Assembly (NCBI GenBank): GCA_029582155.1
Contig: CM055901.1
Coordinates: 55,534,625 to 55,598,624 of the forward strand
Source of the DNA: Panopea generosa
Taxonomy: Eukaryota > Mollusca > Bivalvia > Adapedonta > Hiatellidae
Length of the DNA stretch: 64,000 nt
Direction of reading: 5' to 3'
A model generated the notes under the pieces. The model made no database searches, had not been told where the DNA came from, and saw nothing but the letters and a program-made list of their open reading frames with translations. How positions within the stretch are numbered: the first letter of the stretch is position 1; each line of letters begins with the position of its first letter. Of the stretch, positions 10,946 through 24,400 are shown in pieces. The position numbers and the translations under genes were made by a program.

Positions 10946-11640
10946 TGTACATTGAATCTTTCAATCTTTGCTTACTTACTTTTAAAACCAAATAAAATAC
11001 ATTTGGTGTTACCAAGATGCAAAAATAATTTGTTGTCAATAACCATTTACTACAATTTACAAGTTCATTTTAAGTACATTTATAATAACGTCAGGATCTT
11101 TATGCGAGAATAGGATAACACTATTATCTGCATATAAGGTTAATTTACATATTTGACTTATGATGACACTCATTTCATTGATGCAATGGACCCAGTAGAC
11201 TTCCTTGAGGGGCATTGCATGAAATGTTCATGAAATCTGACATTATTATATGATTAACATCCATAGCTTGTTTACAATCAGTCAAATAAGATTGAAACTA
11301 CTCAATTGACTCCCCTCAAATTTTATGATCAACTATTCAAAATTCTTCTGAGGTCCAACGTAATCATTCCTGTATAAAGACTTTTTGATTTTTTACTTTT
11401 AGTGTTGTCCATCATGAATAAGCCAGAAGTTAGCGGAGTAGTTACATCTAAAACCACTTTGTAGGTCATATAAAAGGACTTGTTTAACTAAGAAAGAATC
11501 TTGTTGGCTGTATACATATCTTTCTAAAAGAAAATATGAAATTCTACTTAAAATACTAACAGTTCTATAGTTTGTCGATACATCAGATCAGCTATTTATC
11601 TTAAACAATGGTTTTACTTTAGCACTTTTAAGTTGGTATG
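10930..11640 (-). pseudogene. Degenerate LINE reverse-transcriptase domain
   Basis: Across frames on the minus strand the usual order of a non-LTR reverse transcriptase can be read. NYRTVSILS (about 11.56 kb) comes first, then LQSGFRC (11.45 kb), then GMITLDLRR, then a decayed PQGS.LGPL region near 11.2 kb. LYADNSVILFSHKDPDVI (about 11.13 kb) follows, then WLLTTNYFCILVTPNVFYL, then KIERFNVHCNGLTKETHGSV leading into the minisatellite. The catalytic YADD has become YADN, and stops and frameshifts are frequent, so it is inactive. Its 3' portion has been replaced by, or amplified into, the adjacent 83-bp array. Confidence 0.8.
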
Positions 11641-11854
11641 GTACAATACTACTGGTGATAGAGATATTAATTAAAAATGTTGCATGTATTTTTTGCATTA
11701 AAAAAGAAATCAACTAATTTCAGAATATTTCCATAAATATCCAAATGTGATTAATACAGCTAGCTCCTGAATGACCACAATGATAGATCGATGGGTAGAA
11801 ATTTAAGGGACTTTGCTTTTTACAAAGGAACACTATAGATGAATGGTATATTCT

Positions 11855-12144
11855 CTTTTGAACTTGCCGGGACGAAGTCCAAGGAGAGCTATTGCCATGA
11901 CTGCGTCGTCGTCATCGGCATCGTCGTCTGTAAACACCCAGGTTAAACTTTTGCATTTTAAGTTTAAGATATCTACACAACCACTCATTGGATGTGAATG
12001 AAACTTTGCAGGTGTGTTCACCATCATCAATGGAACACACAGAGATAAGAACCATAACTCTGGATTGCATTTTGGCACAGTTATGGCCCTTTTTGGACTT
12101 AGACACACAGGGGCGAGATTTGTTGTCTTCTGACAACTCTTGTT
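11855..12144 (-). mobile_element. Short hairpin-ended repeat, family H (copy 1)
   Basis: Same element as at 29.74-30.13 and, inverted, 51.66-51.94 kb. On the plus strand it runs from CCGGGACGAAGTCCAAGGAG to a terminal hairpin GTTGTC/GACAAC (12122-12137) and TCTTGTT (12138-12144). The reading frames through it are not conserved between copies, so they are not genes. The internal CGTCGTCGTCATCGG stretch is a small variable repeat. Confidence 0.75.
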
Positions 12145-12465
12145 ATCATCTACATTAAGAATTGTTCTGATCATCTTGAGATTTGGAGTATTGTTTAGTG
12201 AGAACAGTTGAGAATGGGTTTTTAAAGTGAGATTTAATATCCATAATTGGCTAGCAGAAGTCCAAAAAGGCATCAAATTGCGAATTTTCAAAACACTTTG
12301 TTTATATTTACTTTAAATGATCTCTATGTTTAGGGTTTTCAAGATATTTCAAGTAATTGGGCTAGGGTCCATTGGGATCAAGTAAGTGACTTCATTTTTA
12401 CATAAGAATACGTTGGAAAGTGTAAAAAAATGATGATAATGCAAATTGTGATTTTTTAATTGCAG
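12145..12465. other. No gene; 100-bp segment shared with 29.95 kb
   Basis: Positions 12145-12240 (ATCATCTACATTAAGAATTG onward, including GATTTGGAGTATTGTTTAGT) are nearly the same as a segment inside the family H copy at 29.96-30.05 kb. The rest is ordinary intronic or upstream sequence of the next gene. Confidence 0.6.
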
Positions 12466-15400
12466 GAGAAGCTTGGAGGGATGAAGACTGGAGGATTATT
12501 CGTAGTATCTGTGTTTCTTGTCACTCTGCTCATCATAGATATCATTTGCGCAGCTAAAGTTCAGTATCAGTACAAGAAATACACCTACAGGAAGAAGCGT
12601 GACGTAAGTAGGGCTATATAAAATGTATTTGTAAGTGTTGTATTACACATTAACTTTCAAAATGGATGACAAAAACAAACCATAGGGAGAAAAACAATAT
12701 AGTTTTGATTTAAAAATCGAAATAAGATACTTTTAACAGTATGAATTTGATTGGCAAAACGACAAAACACAATAATTGCCTGTGGCCATTAACAAACTAC
12801 CATTCATTTTTAGCTCACCTGAAATGAAAGCATTTGTGATCACTCTTCGTCCGTTGTCCCTGTCTCTGTCAGTCCATAATCAATTGCTTCAAACGACATC
12901 TCTGAATATGCTCATCAGATTTAAATGAAACACCACAGAATTGTTAAACATGAAGGGATGCTGAAATTGTGAAAACCGACCTGGTCAACCCCATGTTTTT
13001 TTTCTGCAAAATTGGACCAAAAGAGGACTATGGAAAAAAGGCACTTTTAGAACCATTGGTAATGTATTGAGTGTTCCAGAAGTGCACTTCTCTATATGTA
13101 GAACAGAACAAGATTAAATGTTGTGTGAGACAATAAGGGGCATGGCAGGGTAAAAAATGGTAAAAGTATAAAAAAAAATCAAAATTCTTCTTCTCAACAA
13201 TCAATCGGTCAGTCAGACATTTTCATATTTAATATAAATGACCCCTATGAGTATGGGATAAAAGTTTGTACAAATCGAGGGGCTTGTATTTATAGGGGCC
13301 CTGTAAGGGGGCTTTGAGTTTACATAAGAATACTATGGGAAACAGAAAATTCTAATTTTTTCATCCATTTGTGCAGAATTGTTATTCAGTTTGAGAACTG
13401 AAGCATCTACTAGTCATAGCAAATATGATTTTGTTCAATAAGCAGGATTGAATTACTATAAGGGGCCAGGTGGGGTCACAAAAGGGTTAACATTGAAAAT
13501 TCTCAAAAATCATATTCTCAACAACCAGTCAGTCATATTGTTCATATTTGATTTAGATTATCCCTATGATTAAGTTGTAAAAATAAAGGAACACTAGGAT
13601 TTATATAGACTCTGTAAGGTGACTGATTTTACATAGGAATATTTTAGGAAAAGGAAAATTTTTTTGTCCATTTTTGTAAATACTCTATTCGGTTTGAGAT
13701 CCAAAGCATTGCCGAGTAACAGTAAATTTTGTTTTGTTCCATAAAGAGGATTGAATTCCCATAGGGGCCACGGGGTGGGGGTCAATTTGGTTAAAATTGG
13801 GAATTTTCATAAATGTTTTTTCTCAACAACCAGTCTGTCAAATATGTTCATAATCAATGTAATTGTTGCTTATGGTGTTTGAAACTTTTGCAAGTCAAGG
13901 AGTTAGGGTATATAGAGGCCTCATGTAAGGAAACTGAGTTTTATATATGAATATTATGGGAAAATGATAACCATTTTTTGTTCATTACTAATTTATAGTT
14001 TCATATCTAAAGCATTGTCTAATCTTAGCAAATTAGATTTGGTTCAACAAGGAGAATTGAATTTCCAAAAGGGCCCAAAGGACAACAAAAGAGTTTAATT
14101 TGTGAAATTTCAAAAATCTTCCTCTCAATAACCTTCTGTCAAACTTGTTCGTATATGATAATATAGTATCCTTAAATCAGCAAGGGATTGAAGATTCTGC
14201 AAATCAAGGGGCTGGGATATATAGGGATCCTGTGACTTTACTTTTTACGTAGGAATATTATGGGGAAAATAGATTTTTTTCATTTTCCAATACATGTAAT
14301 ATGCTTTTATTTAAAATATAAACCATTATCTGCTTTATAGCGAATCCATAAAAGGCTATAAATGGGTGATTGAAGTTTTGTCAAATCAAGGGGCTGGGAT
14401 GTTTATGGGTCCAGTAGAGTGGCCTCCTGCCCTCTTTGGCCTCTTGTTTATTCATACAACAAAATGTTTCAATGGAATTTGTAGTAATTTACATTCCTAG
14501 AAGAACAATGATTCAAGATTGTTATTTTTCATAAATTTGAGATTGAAAACTTTTCAGATACTTAGGCCAGAGTTTTTATGCCCCCTAAAATTTTGGGGTG
14601 GCATGTAGTAATCTTAGTGTCCGTCCTTCTGGTATTTCGTGTCCAGCCTGTATAATTGTCATGCATAAATGGATTTTATAAATACCTGCTACAAATTATC
14701 AACATAACATGACGATGTGTCGCACATAACACCAAGACTCCCACTTCAAAGGACAAGGTCACAATTTAACTTTGTTTGACGACACTTTCAGTCTATTTGA
14801 GATTTCTTGTCTTGTCTGTAACTTTGTCACCTATGGATAAATTTCAAAAACACTTGGCTCAGTTGATAAACATGACATGATGAAGTGTCATGTGTAAGAC
14901 CCAGAACCTTTCCTCAAAGGTCAAGGTCACACTTTGTTTGATATTTCGTGTCTGGTCTGTAATGCTGTCTTTAACCTGGCTCTTTTTATCATGATATCAT
15001 GACGATGTGTCGCACGTAAGACCCAGACCTCAAAGGTCAAGGTCACACTTTGAGTTTGTTCAACAACATTTTGAGACAGTTTGAGACTGCAAGTATGGTC
15101 TGTAACTTTATCATATATGGAATGATTTCAAAAACACCTTGCTCAATTTATCAATTGATCAACATGTCATGGCAAAATGTCGCATTAACACCCAGAACCT
15201 TGCGTCAAGGTCACACTTTCAGTTTGTTTGATAGTTTATGTCTGGTCTGTAACTTTGTTTTTATACCTCCGACAAATGAAGTTTTGAGGGGGTATACTGG
15301 CGTCACCCTGAGGTCGGTCTGTCGGTCTGTCGGTCGGTCTGTCCGTTGCAATTTTCCTTGTCCGGAGCATAACTTGAAAAGTACTGGATGGAATTTCATC

Positions 15401-18400
15401 AAACGTCATACAATGGTAGAATATAATGAGAGGAAGTGCAGTGTATAAGAAACATAACTCTATTCTTGCTAATTACAGAGTTATTGCCCTTTGACATTTT
15501 TTCTTGTCCGGAGCATAACTTGAAAAGTACCGGATGGAATTTCATCAAGCTTCATACAATGGTAGAATATAATGAGAGGAAGTGCAGTGTACAGAAAACA
15601 TAACTCTATTCTTGCTAATTACAGAGTTATTGCCCTTTGATATATTTCCCCTTTGATATTTTTTCTTGTCCGGAGCATAACTTGAAAAGTACCGGATGGA
15701 ATTTCATCAAACTTCATACAATGGTAGAATATAATGAGAGGAAGTGCAGTGTACAGGAAACATAACTCTATTCTTGCTAATTACAGAGTTATTGCCCTTT
15801 GATATATTTCCCTTGTCCGGAGCATTACTTTTAAAGTACTAGATGGAATTTCATCAAACTTCATACAATGGTAGAATATAATGACAGGAAGTGCAGTGTA
15901 CAAGAAACATAACTCTATTCTTGCTAATTACAGAGTTATTGCCTTTTGATATATTTCCCTTGTCTGGAGCATTACTTTTAAAGTACTGGATGGAATTTCA
16001 TCAAACTTCATACAATGGTAGAATATAATGAGAGGAAGTGCAGTGTACAAGAAACATAACTCTATTATTGCTAATTACAGAGCTATTGCCCTTTGATATT
16101 TTTTCTTGTCCGGAGCATAACTTGAAAAGTACCTGATGGAATTTCATCAAGCTTCATACAATGGTAGAATATAATGAGAGGAAGTGCAGTGTACAAGAAA
16201 CATAACTCTATTCTTGCTAATTACAGAGTTATTGCCCTTTGATATATTTCCCTTGTCCGGAGCATTACTTTTAAAGTACTGGATGGAATTTCATCAAACT
16301 TCATACAATGGTAGAATATAATGAGAGGAAGTGCAGTGTACAGGAAACATAACTCTATTTTTGCTAATTACAGGGTTATTGCCCTTTGATATATTTCCCT
16401 TGTCCGGAGCATTACTTTTAAAGTACTGGATGGAATTTCATCAAACTTCATACAATGGTAGAATATAATGAGAGGAAGTGCAGTGTACAAGAAACATAAC
16501 TCTATTCTTGCTTATTACAGAGTTATTGCCCTTTGATATATTTCCCTTGTCTGGTGCAGTACTTTTAAAGTACTTTTAAAGCCATCAGTGATAACAGTTT
16601 AATAAAGTTCATGAAAGAACCAAGTTGATGAATACATGGAGTTCGAGCAAAGCAGGTTCGATATTGTATTCCTAGTGCTCTTGTTTGTTTCTTATCCATA
16701 AAATTGTTGTCCCTCAACATAACTCGAAAAAGTATAACATTTATTGATTGCCATGAAAGCTTGTACACCGCACAATAATTAAAAAGACCGTTTTTAATTT
16801 TAACAAAACCATAAAAAAATTAATAATACAAACAACTCAATCCATAACATTCTGTTTTATTAAGAATTTCTTTTGTCTGGAGAATAACTTTAAAACTATT
16901 GGATATAATTTAATAAAACTTCGTACAATGGTTAACCATTTTCTGTCATGGCGGCGTTCGAGGGTATTCATCACTACAGTGATAGGTCTAGTTTTTGTAG
17001 AAATGCCCAGACATTTACATCAGATGTCAAGGTTACACAAAGATTAAAGTCAAACTTTAATGTAAAAAAAAAACCCATGAAATTGTGTATCTTAGTCTAA
17101 AATGTTAGTGAATCCAAACTCCCTCATCTGAAGAGCCCAACACCCTCATTGCTTTGCTAATAGGTTCACTTGTATATACATATCATGGAGAGGAAAAAGA
17201 TTACAAGTATTAACTATTAATGTTACATAAAATTTTATAAAACTGATATTTATTTTGTTGACCCAACTTTGACCACAAAATGTTTTTTTATCAAATCTAC
17301 AGTTTTTCAATTCTATAACTACTGATTGATCAGAAATCTCAGACTCATTGAATCTATCACATGTATGAAAATGTTGGTTTAAAACTTAAAGGGAGTATAT
17401 CAGGAAAACACATTAGAATTGTCTTGAAAAATAAAATAATTATTAAAATAGATAAAAATCATAATTATCATTAAAAAGTCAAATCCAAATGGTTTGGTAC
17501 AGGGCAACTCCCCAAAAACGTGATAAAATCGATATTTAAATTGGAGTGATAAACTTGAAACGAAGTCCCCATTCTAAAAACAGACAGCACTTAACTTCTA
17601 TTGTGAAACAATTTTTACTACCTGTAAATCTGTATCAATAGCGGATCCCCACTTAACTCCATACATTAACTTATTAAAATGCATTATATTTCTGCTGAAA
17701 ATGTGTTTACACTGAATTAATGTGGTGATTTTCGTCTTCATTGTAAAAATACATCTGGGTGTTTCTTGTCCACTATGTAAAGACATGGAAGAAATTCAAG
17801 CGTGAACATTGAGGGATTTTTATGCTTCCCCAAAGGGGGGAAGCATATAGTCACCGCTTTGTCCGTGCGTGTGTGCGTGCGTTGGCCATCTATGTGTTAC
17901 CAATTCTTGTCCGGGCTATTTCTCTACAACCTCTGATTGGAATTGTATGAAACTTGCTAGGATGCACAATTACCAAGTGCAGATGGGCATATTGTCTTTG
18001 TGTTCCACTTAGATGATTTTTCACCGAGTTATGGCCCTTGTTTCTGTTTTTGACCAAATTCTTGTCCGGGCTATTTCTCTGCAACCTCTGGTTGGAATTT
18101 TATGAAACTTGCTAGGATGCATCATTACCAAGTGCAGATGTGCATATTGTCTGTGTTTTGGTTCGATGATTTTTCATGGAGTTATTGCCCTTTCATTGAG
18201 TCTGTGACCAAATTATTGCCCGCGCTTTTTCTGTACAACCTCACAATGGAATTTTATGAAACTTATATGTTTGTATTTCGGTTCGATGATTTTTCAAAGA
18301 GTTATGGCCCTTTGATTCCATCTGTAACCATATTCTTTTCTGCTCTGTTTCTCTGTAACCTGTGGTTGGAATTTTATGAAACTTGCTAGGATGCATCATT

Positions 18401-21400
18401 ACCAAGTGCAGATGTGCATATTGTCATCATGATGCTATTTCGCTACAACCTCTGGTTTTAATTCTATAAAACTAACTAGGATCTGCGCATATTGTCATTT
18501 TGTTCAGGTTAAATGATTTGCAAATTAGTTCTGTGAAGTGCAGAGCCACATATTGTTCCTGCTATACAGTTTGGTATTCTTCAACCAAGTAGCCCGTACA
18601 GAGGCAAACACTCACTTGGGGAGCATCCATCGGTTCCACCGATATTCGCTTGTTTTTCATAGATTGTAAAACATTTGTATGAAAAACATGATTTGATTGT
18701 AACATCTTAAATGTCATTTTTGGCATCTTTTTCTCAACCCCTCCCCACATCGTCCTACCCTAAACTTTCAGTAAAAAAATCTGTAAATCAAATAGTAAAA
18801 AAATGGCCTTAATATGATATTAAAATATGGTAGATTTTAGTAAAACAAATACATTTAAAAAAATATTTACAATAGCTTCGAACTGTTTTGTATTGCTATG
18901 CTATTGCAGTTAAGTGTATGATACACTTTGTCAGTAAGTTCAATATGGCTCTCGAAGTTGTAAAATGTGTTTATCTAGTTCTTTATCACAGCTGGGACAC
19001 TTCCTACATGTTTCCTGGGATCTCTTATCTTTCTTTGTTCCTTTATGGGATAATATAGATAACTTCTATGTTGTGTTTAATAATCTCCTTTGTTTGTAAT
19101 GTAGTACTATAACAGTATCTTTAAAGTAAACTGCATGCATGTACAAGTTTAAGAGATTTCTACCATTTTCATTTTGTTCTAAAGGACATATAACTAACGT
19201 GCATACATTGCTTTGGGTGAGTGAATATCTTGGCACTTTTCTTTTTAATAAGAATCTCTGCAGCTTAGGCCATAATAAATTAATTGCTAGATTATCATCA
19301 TTGCCTGCCCCCTAATTTTCATGCCGCTCCGACCCTTTTTATTTTCATAAAAAAAAAATATATATATATTTTATTTTATTTTTTTTTTATTAAAAAAACA
19401 TAAAAAAATTTAAAAATGAAAATAAAAAATAAAATCCTCCTGCCCTCCCTGTTTTTAAGAAAAATTTGGATGATAATCTAGCAATTAATTTATAATGGGC
19501 TTAATGATCTAATACTTTGTCACAGATAAGATTATGTGCTTGAGTTCTAGTCCCGGTATAGTTCAATACTGTGTGTGAGAAAGTTTGGGAGAATGGTGGT
19601 TCTACTCAGTTTAACTGTGAGGTATTCTATAACAAATTTGAGTGAAATTTACTAGTCTGTTAACTTACAATGTGTTTAAAAAGTGGTTTTATAGGTCAGC
19701 ATGTGTGGTTTCGGCTAAGAACAGAATCACTGCCAATCTCTGCAGAGGGGTAGGAACCTCCGAATGCGTGTCATGTATATTTTATTATTTTTTGTCATGT
19801 TCACTATTGTGGTTTAATTATCAACCCCTGTGTGGTTCCAGGGAGCAATATGAGTGATGGCAAGAATATGATCTTCTGTGGCTCATGCATGTTGTAGGAA
19901 GCGACAATTTGAGTAATATGATAGAATTTGCTGAAACTCTGCAGTTCTGAAGATATCCAGGTTCTTGGTTCATTCTGCATATTCATTTGGTGATGTATTT
20001 TTTTTATCTGTATGTTAATTTGTTGTTTTTGTACATGTAGAGTGAACCTGGAATCTTCCTTCCTGTTGACGTTGAATGACCTATAATGTGTTGGTACGCT
20101 GTAAAACCCTATTCATTCATTCATTCATTCGTTATAGGTCAACCAGCATTGTACATACTTTTTGTCTGATAATGTTAAATAGTTTTTTTAAAAGTAATAG
20201 AGAAATCATGTTTTGTATTGTGTCCCCGCAAAAGAGTGAGAAACAGCGAAAACAAGTGATTAAATGTAGAAAGTATGTTAATGTGGTAGTGTTCAGCTTG
20301 TTTGTCTAAATATTTAACATCATTTTCATGCCATTGAGGGATAAAATACATCATTTGATCTTATTACTATTTTCTGAGATCCTGGCAGGTTAACCACTAC
20401 TGGAGCTCACCCAACCTCGCAGGTGATTGATAACTTTCCCACTTGAATCAGCGGTGAAAGACAATAACAATGAGACATAATGTCGTATATCAATCACCAA
20501 GGAGACTGTGAATGGTCACAGAGTTAAACTCACCACCCCTGGATTGATAGTGAGATGGACTACCAACTGAGCTAACCAGGCTTGGCATGTGGTAATTAGA
20601 AACTGAAACCATCACTGGTATGAAAGAACTATGATACAGATATGGACATAATAATTAGATTGTGTGCTAGTCTTATCATTAGAAATGCTACTTGTAATTT
20701 ACCAATATACATTTTACTAAATCGATACTTGTCAAGTATCAAAGAATTAGTATTCAGTATCACAGTAAACTGTTGCAAACAAAACACTTAACCTTTGTGT
20801 ACAGTTGTCTGGGATGAGCTGTACACATTCTATCCCAGTCACATCAGTGTGTAATAGAAGATGAGCATAGTGGAGTTTTATAAGGTCACCTTAGACTCTC
20901 AAGTGACCTTTTGCAATTGCCTTTTGTCCGTCGCCCTGTGTCCGTAAACAATTCACATTTTTTACTTCTTCTCAAAAACCATTAGTTCAGTTATAATGAA
21001 TTTTGTTTATGTGGCTTTGGTACTTAAAGGTAGATGAAAATTGTGAATTTCATGGATCCTATCCCCATGGGGTTTTGGGGGTGGGGCCAAACAGCTAATT
21101 AAATGGTGATCTTAAAAAATCTTCTTCCTAATATGGGTTTTGTTAACATAATGTCACCTGAAAAACCTAGATCTGCACATGGTATGAAGATAAAAGAAAA
21201 GGGTTCATATAAGCAAGATTATCGATATGTGAACAGATTGTGGTTTATAAATACAATATCAGCTGTTACTGAGCCTATCTGCAGCTGACACCTTGTACAA
21301 GTACACAGTTTTACCTTTCTGCATATTGTCATCGCCGTGTACAACTCATGGCTAGCAGTGTTTGTATAGTGTTTTACCATTAATTTTTATAATGAGGATT

Positions 21401-24400
21401 ACTGGATTCATTATTAATCCTGAAAGTTATTTGCCTGTGTTTTCTTTTATCCATTATAGAAGGTTATTGTGAGAGAAAAAACTGTTTGTAATTGCATAAT
21501 GTTTGAAAACACTTTTACATGATATAATGAGTCATTAATTTTAAGCAATATTGACTGATGATAATCATTTATACAACAGAGACAGGTAACAGTGTACGTG
21601 TAGAGATAGAGATGCATAATTATTGCACTGAAATCTTCTTTCTATACTATTTTATCATTTACTAAATGTGTTTTTGTCTTTAAAAGTCATTTAGGTCAAT
21701 TCATTCCTCTTGCTAAAGCATTTCTGTGAATTAAGAATGTAAGGCATTTCTGTGAATTAAGAATGTAAAGTATTTCTGTGAATCAAGAATGTAAAGCATT
21801 TTTGTGAATTAAGAACAAGGGGGCATTCAATAAATTCTGTCACTAATGACCTTCTGTAGAAACAATGTTGCGTAAGAACATGAAAAACTTGCGTAATTGT
21901 TTGGGGATGCCTGTAAATTCTCAATTTAATCCAATAATAATTTACCAAGATATTCATTGTTGAATTATACACCCACTTGTGTACAGTGACTATATTTCAA
22001 TGTCATAATAAAACCTGAACAACAATTACAAATAAGGGCTTACATTAAAGCCCGAGGAGTTTCTTTGCAGTTATCGCCAAAAGAGATTTAATCTAAATTT
22101 TGTTGTATATATGATAGTTTTACCGTAACCTTAAGAACAGTTTTTGTTGGGTTAAGAAATTTAAGGGGGGTCAGCATAGTCTGCAAGAAGATAACCACCC
22201 AAGAAAAGTTCATTCAGGTTGAACTCCTCCCTCTCCCTTATTCCCTTGACTTAAGCCCCTGTGACTTTTTTCTATTTCCCATGCTAAAAAAAATGCTCGC
22301 AGGTAAACGTAATGCAGGTAAAAGAAATGCCTTTGGGTCTGCAATATTTCAATGTCTGAACAGTATACCAAGGGGAGACTATTTTGCAGCATTTAGGTCG
22401 TGAACAGCAAGTCTTCAAATGGGTATATCTGTGCCCAGGGGGTGGGGGAGGAATACTTTGAAGGGTTGGCCTGAACAAAATCCTGTTCCTGTGAAAATCT
22501 TAAATATCCAAAGAACAGTGACAGAATATATTGAATGCCCCATGTAAAGCATTTCTGTAACTTAAGAATGTAAAGCATTTCCTTGAATTAAGAATGTAAA
22601 GCATTTCTGTGAATTTAGAATATAAAGCATTTCTGTGAATTAACAATGTTACTAAGGCATTTCTGTGAATTAAGAAAGTAAAGCATTTCTGTAATTTAGA
22701 ATTTAAAGCATTTCTGTGAATTTAGAATGTAAAACATTACTGTGAATTAACAATTTATAGCATTTTTGTGAATTAAGAATGTAATGTATTTCTGTGAATG
22801 AAGAATGTAAAGAATTTTTGTGAAGAAAGATAAAATAATCCTGATTGTAATTAATTTTTCCTGAAGTAATGTGGCCTGTATACATGTATGTGTAGATTTA
22901 CTGAAGCTGTCTTTTTCGGAGCCATATATCCCACAACTCAATTTAACCAAGCCTTCTATCAATGCATTTAAGGTGTTGCTCACTCAAGTCAAAAGGTAAT
23001 GGACTCGAGGTTCCATCCCAGGCTCCATCTGATGTCTTCTCATAAAACAACACCCATTAAATGTTTTAAACTGCACACGGACTGGACAGCGATTCACAAA
23101 AAACAGTTACACTAAACTTACAAGTTTTTAACTTATTTATTTGACATGGACAAATCATGCTTTATGTTTTCCTGGGTAGAACCAATACTAAGCATTTACT
23201 CAAAGACACCACACATGGCCATGGTAGGAGATCAAACCCATGACACCACCTCACACACTCACCAATCCTGGGTCTGATGTTCTACAACTGGACCACGTGC
23301 TCCACTCCAATTAAGCTAAAATAAATTAGTATAAATCAATACATTTACATCACATCTCAAAAATTGTCTGAATTTACTCAGTAAATAGAAAAAAAATTTT
23401 TTTTATTTCAGGACAAGACGTATAAGAACGCCAAGCAGCCGTGTGAAGTAAATCCAGACTGTCTGTCACAGAGGGGAGCGAGACAGGCAATCTGTATCCG
23501 AAAGTGCATCTCAGACTATTGCTACCAGGACATCTATGCTGCTGACGAGGTATGAATCCATGTACAAAAATCTTGACAACACAGCAAAACATTATATATA
23601 TATAATTGATACAAAATGATGATACAGTTTCAAACATAACAAATATAATTCATACAAAATCATGATACCAGAGCAAACAAATAATTATACATATATAATT
23701 GATAAAAAATCATGAAACCATTGCAAACATTACATATATAATTCATACAGAATCATGATACCAGAACAAACAAATACTTATACATATGTAATTTAAACAA
23801 AATCATGGTATCACTGCAAACATTACATATATAATTCATACAAACATTACATAAATATATGATTTATTCAAAATCACAGTACCACTGCAACCATTACTTA
23901 TATATATAATTGATAGAAAATCATAATACCAGTGCAAACATTACATATATAATTGATAAAACATCATAAAACCATTGCAAACATTACATATATAATTCAT
24001 ACAAAATCATGATACCAGTGCAAACATTACATACATAATTCATACAAAATCATGATAATGCTGCAAACATTACATATATGGTTGATACAAAATCATAACA
24101 TCACTGCAAACACTACATATATGATTGATACAAAATCATAACAACACTGCAAACACTAGATATATGTTTGATACAAAAGCATGACAACACTGCAAACATT
24201 ACAAAATCATGGTACTACTGTAATCAAAACATATATAATTCATACAAAATCATGATACTATTGCAATCAGTACATATATAATTCATACAAAATCATGATA
24301 CTATTGTAATCAGTTCATATATAATTCATACAAAATAATTGTACTACTGCAATCAGTACATATATAATTCATACAAAATCATGGTACTACTGTAACCAGT

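Noticed and set aside
11833-12291. Minus-strand 152-codon open frame (and similar ones at 29.7 and 51.7 kb)
   Set aside because: It lies in the family H repeat; frames differ between copies, and the hairpin ends show a non-coding mobile element.
15357-16550. 147-bp period read as a nucleosome-positioning array
   Set aside because: The match to nucleosome-core length is suggestive only; one unit is 162 bp and related elements have 150-190 bp units, so I draw no functional conclusion.
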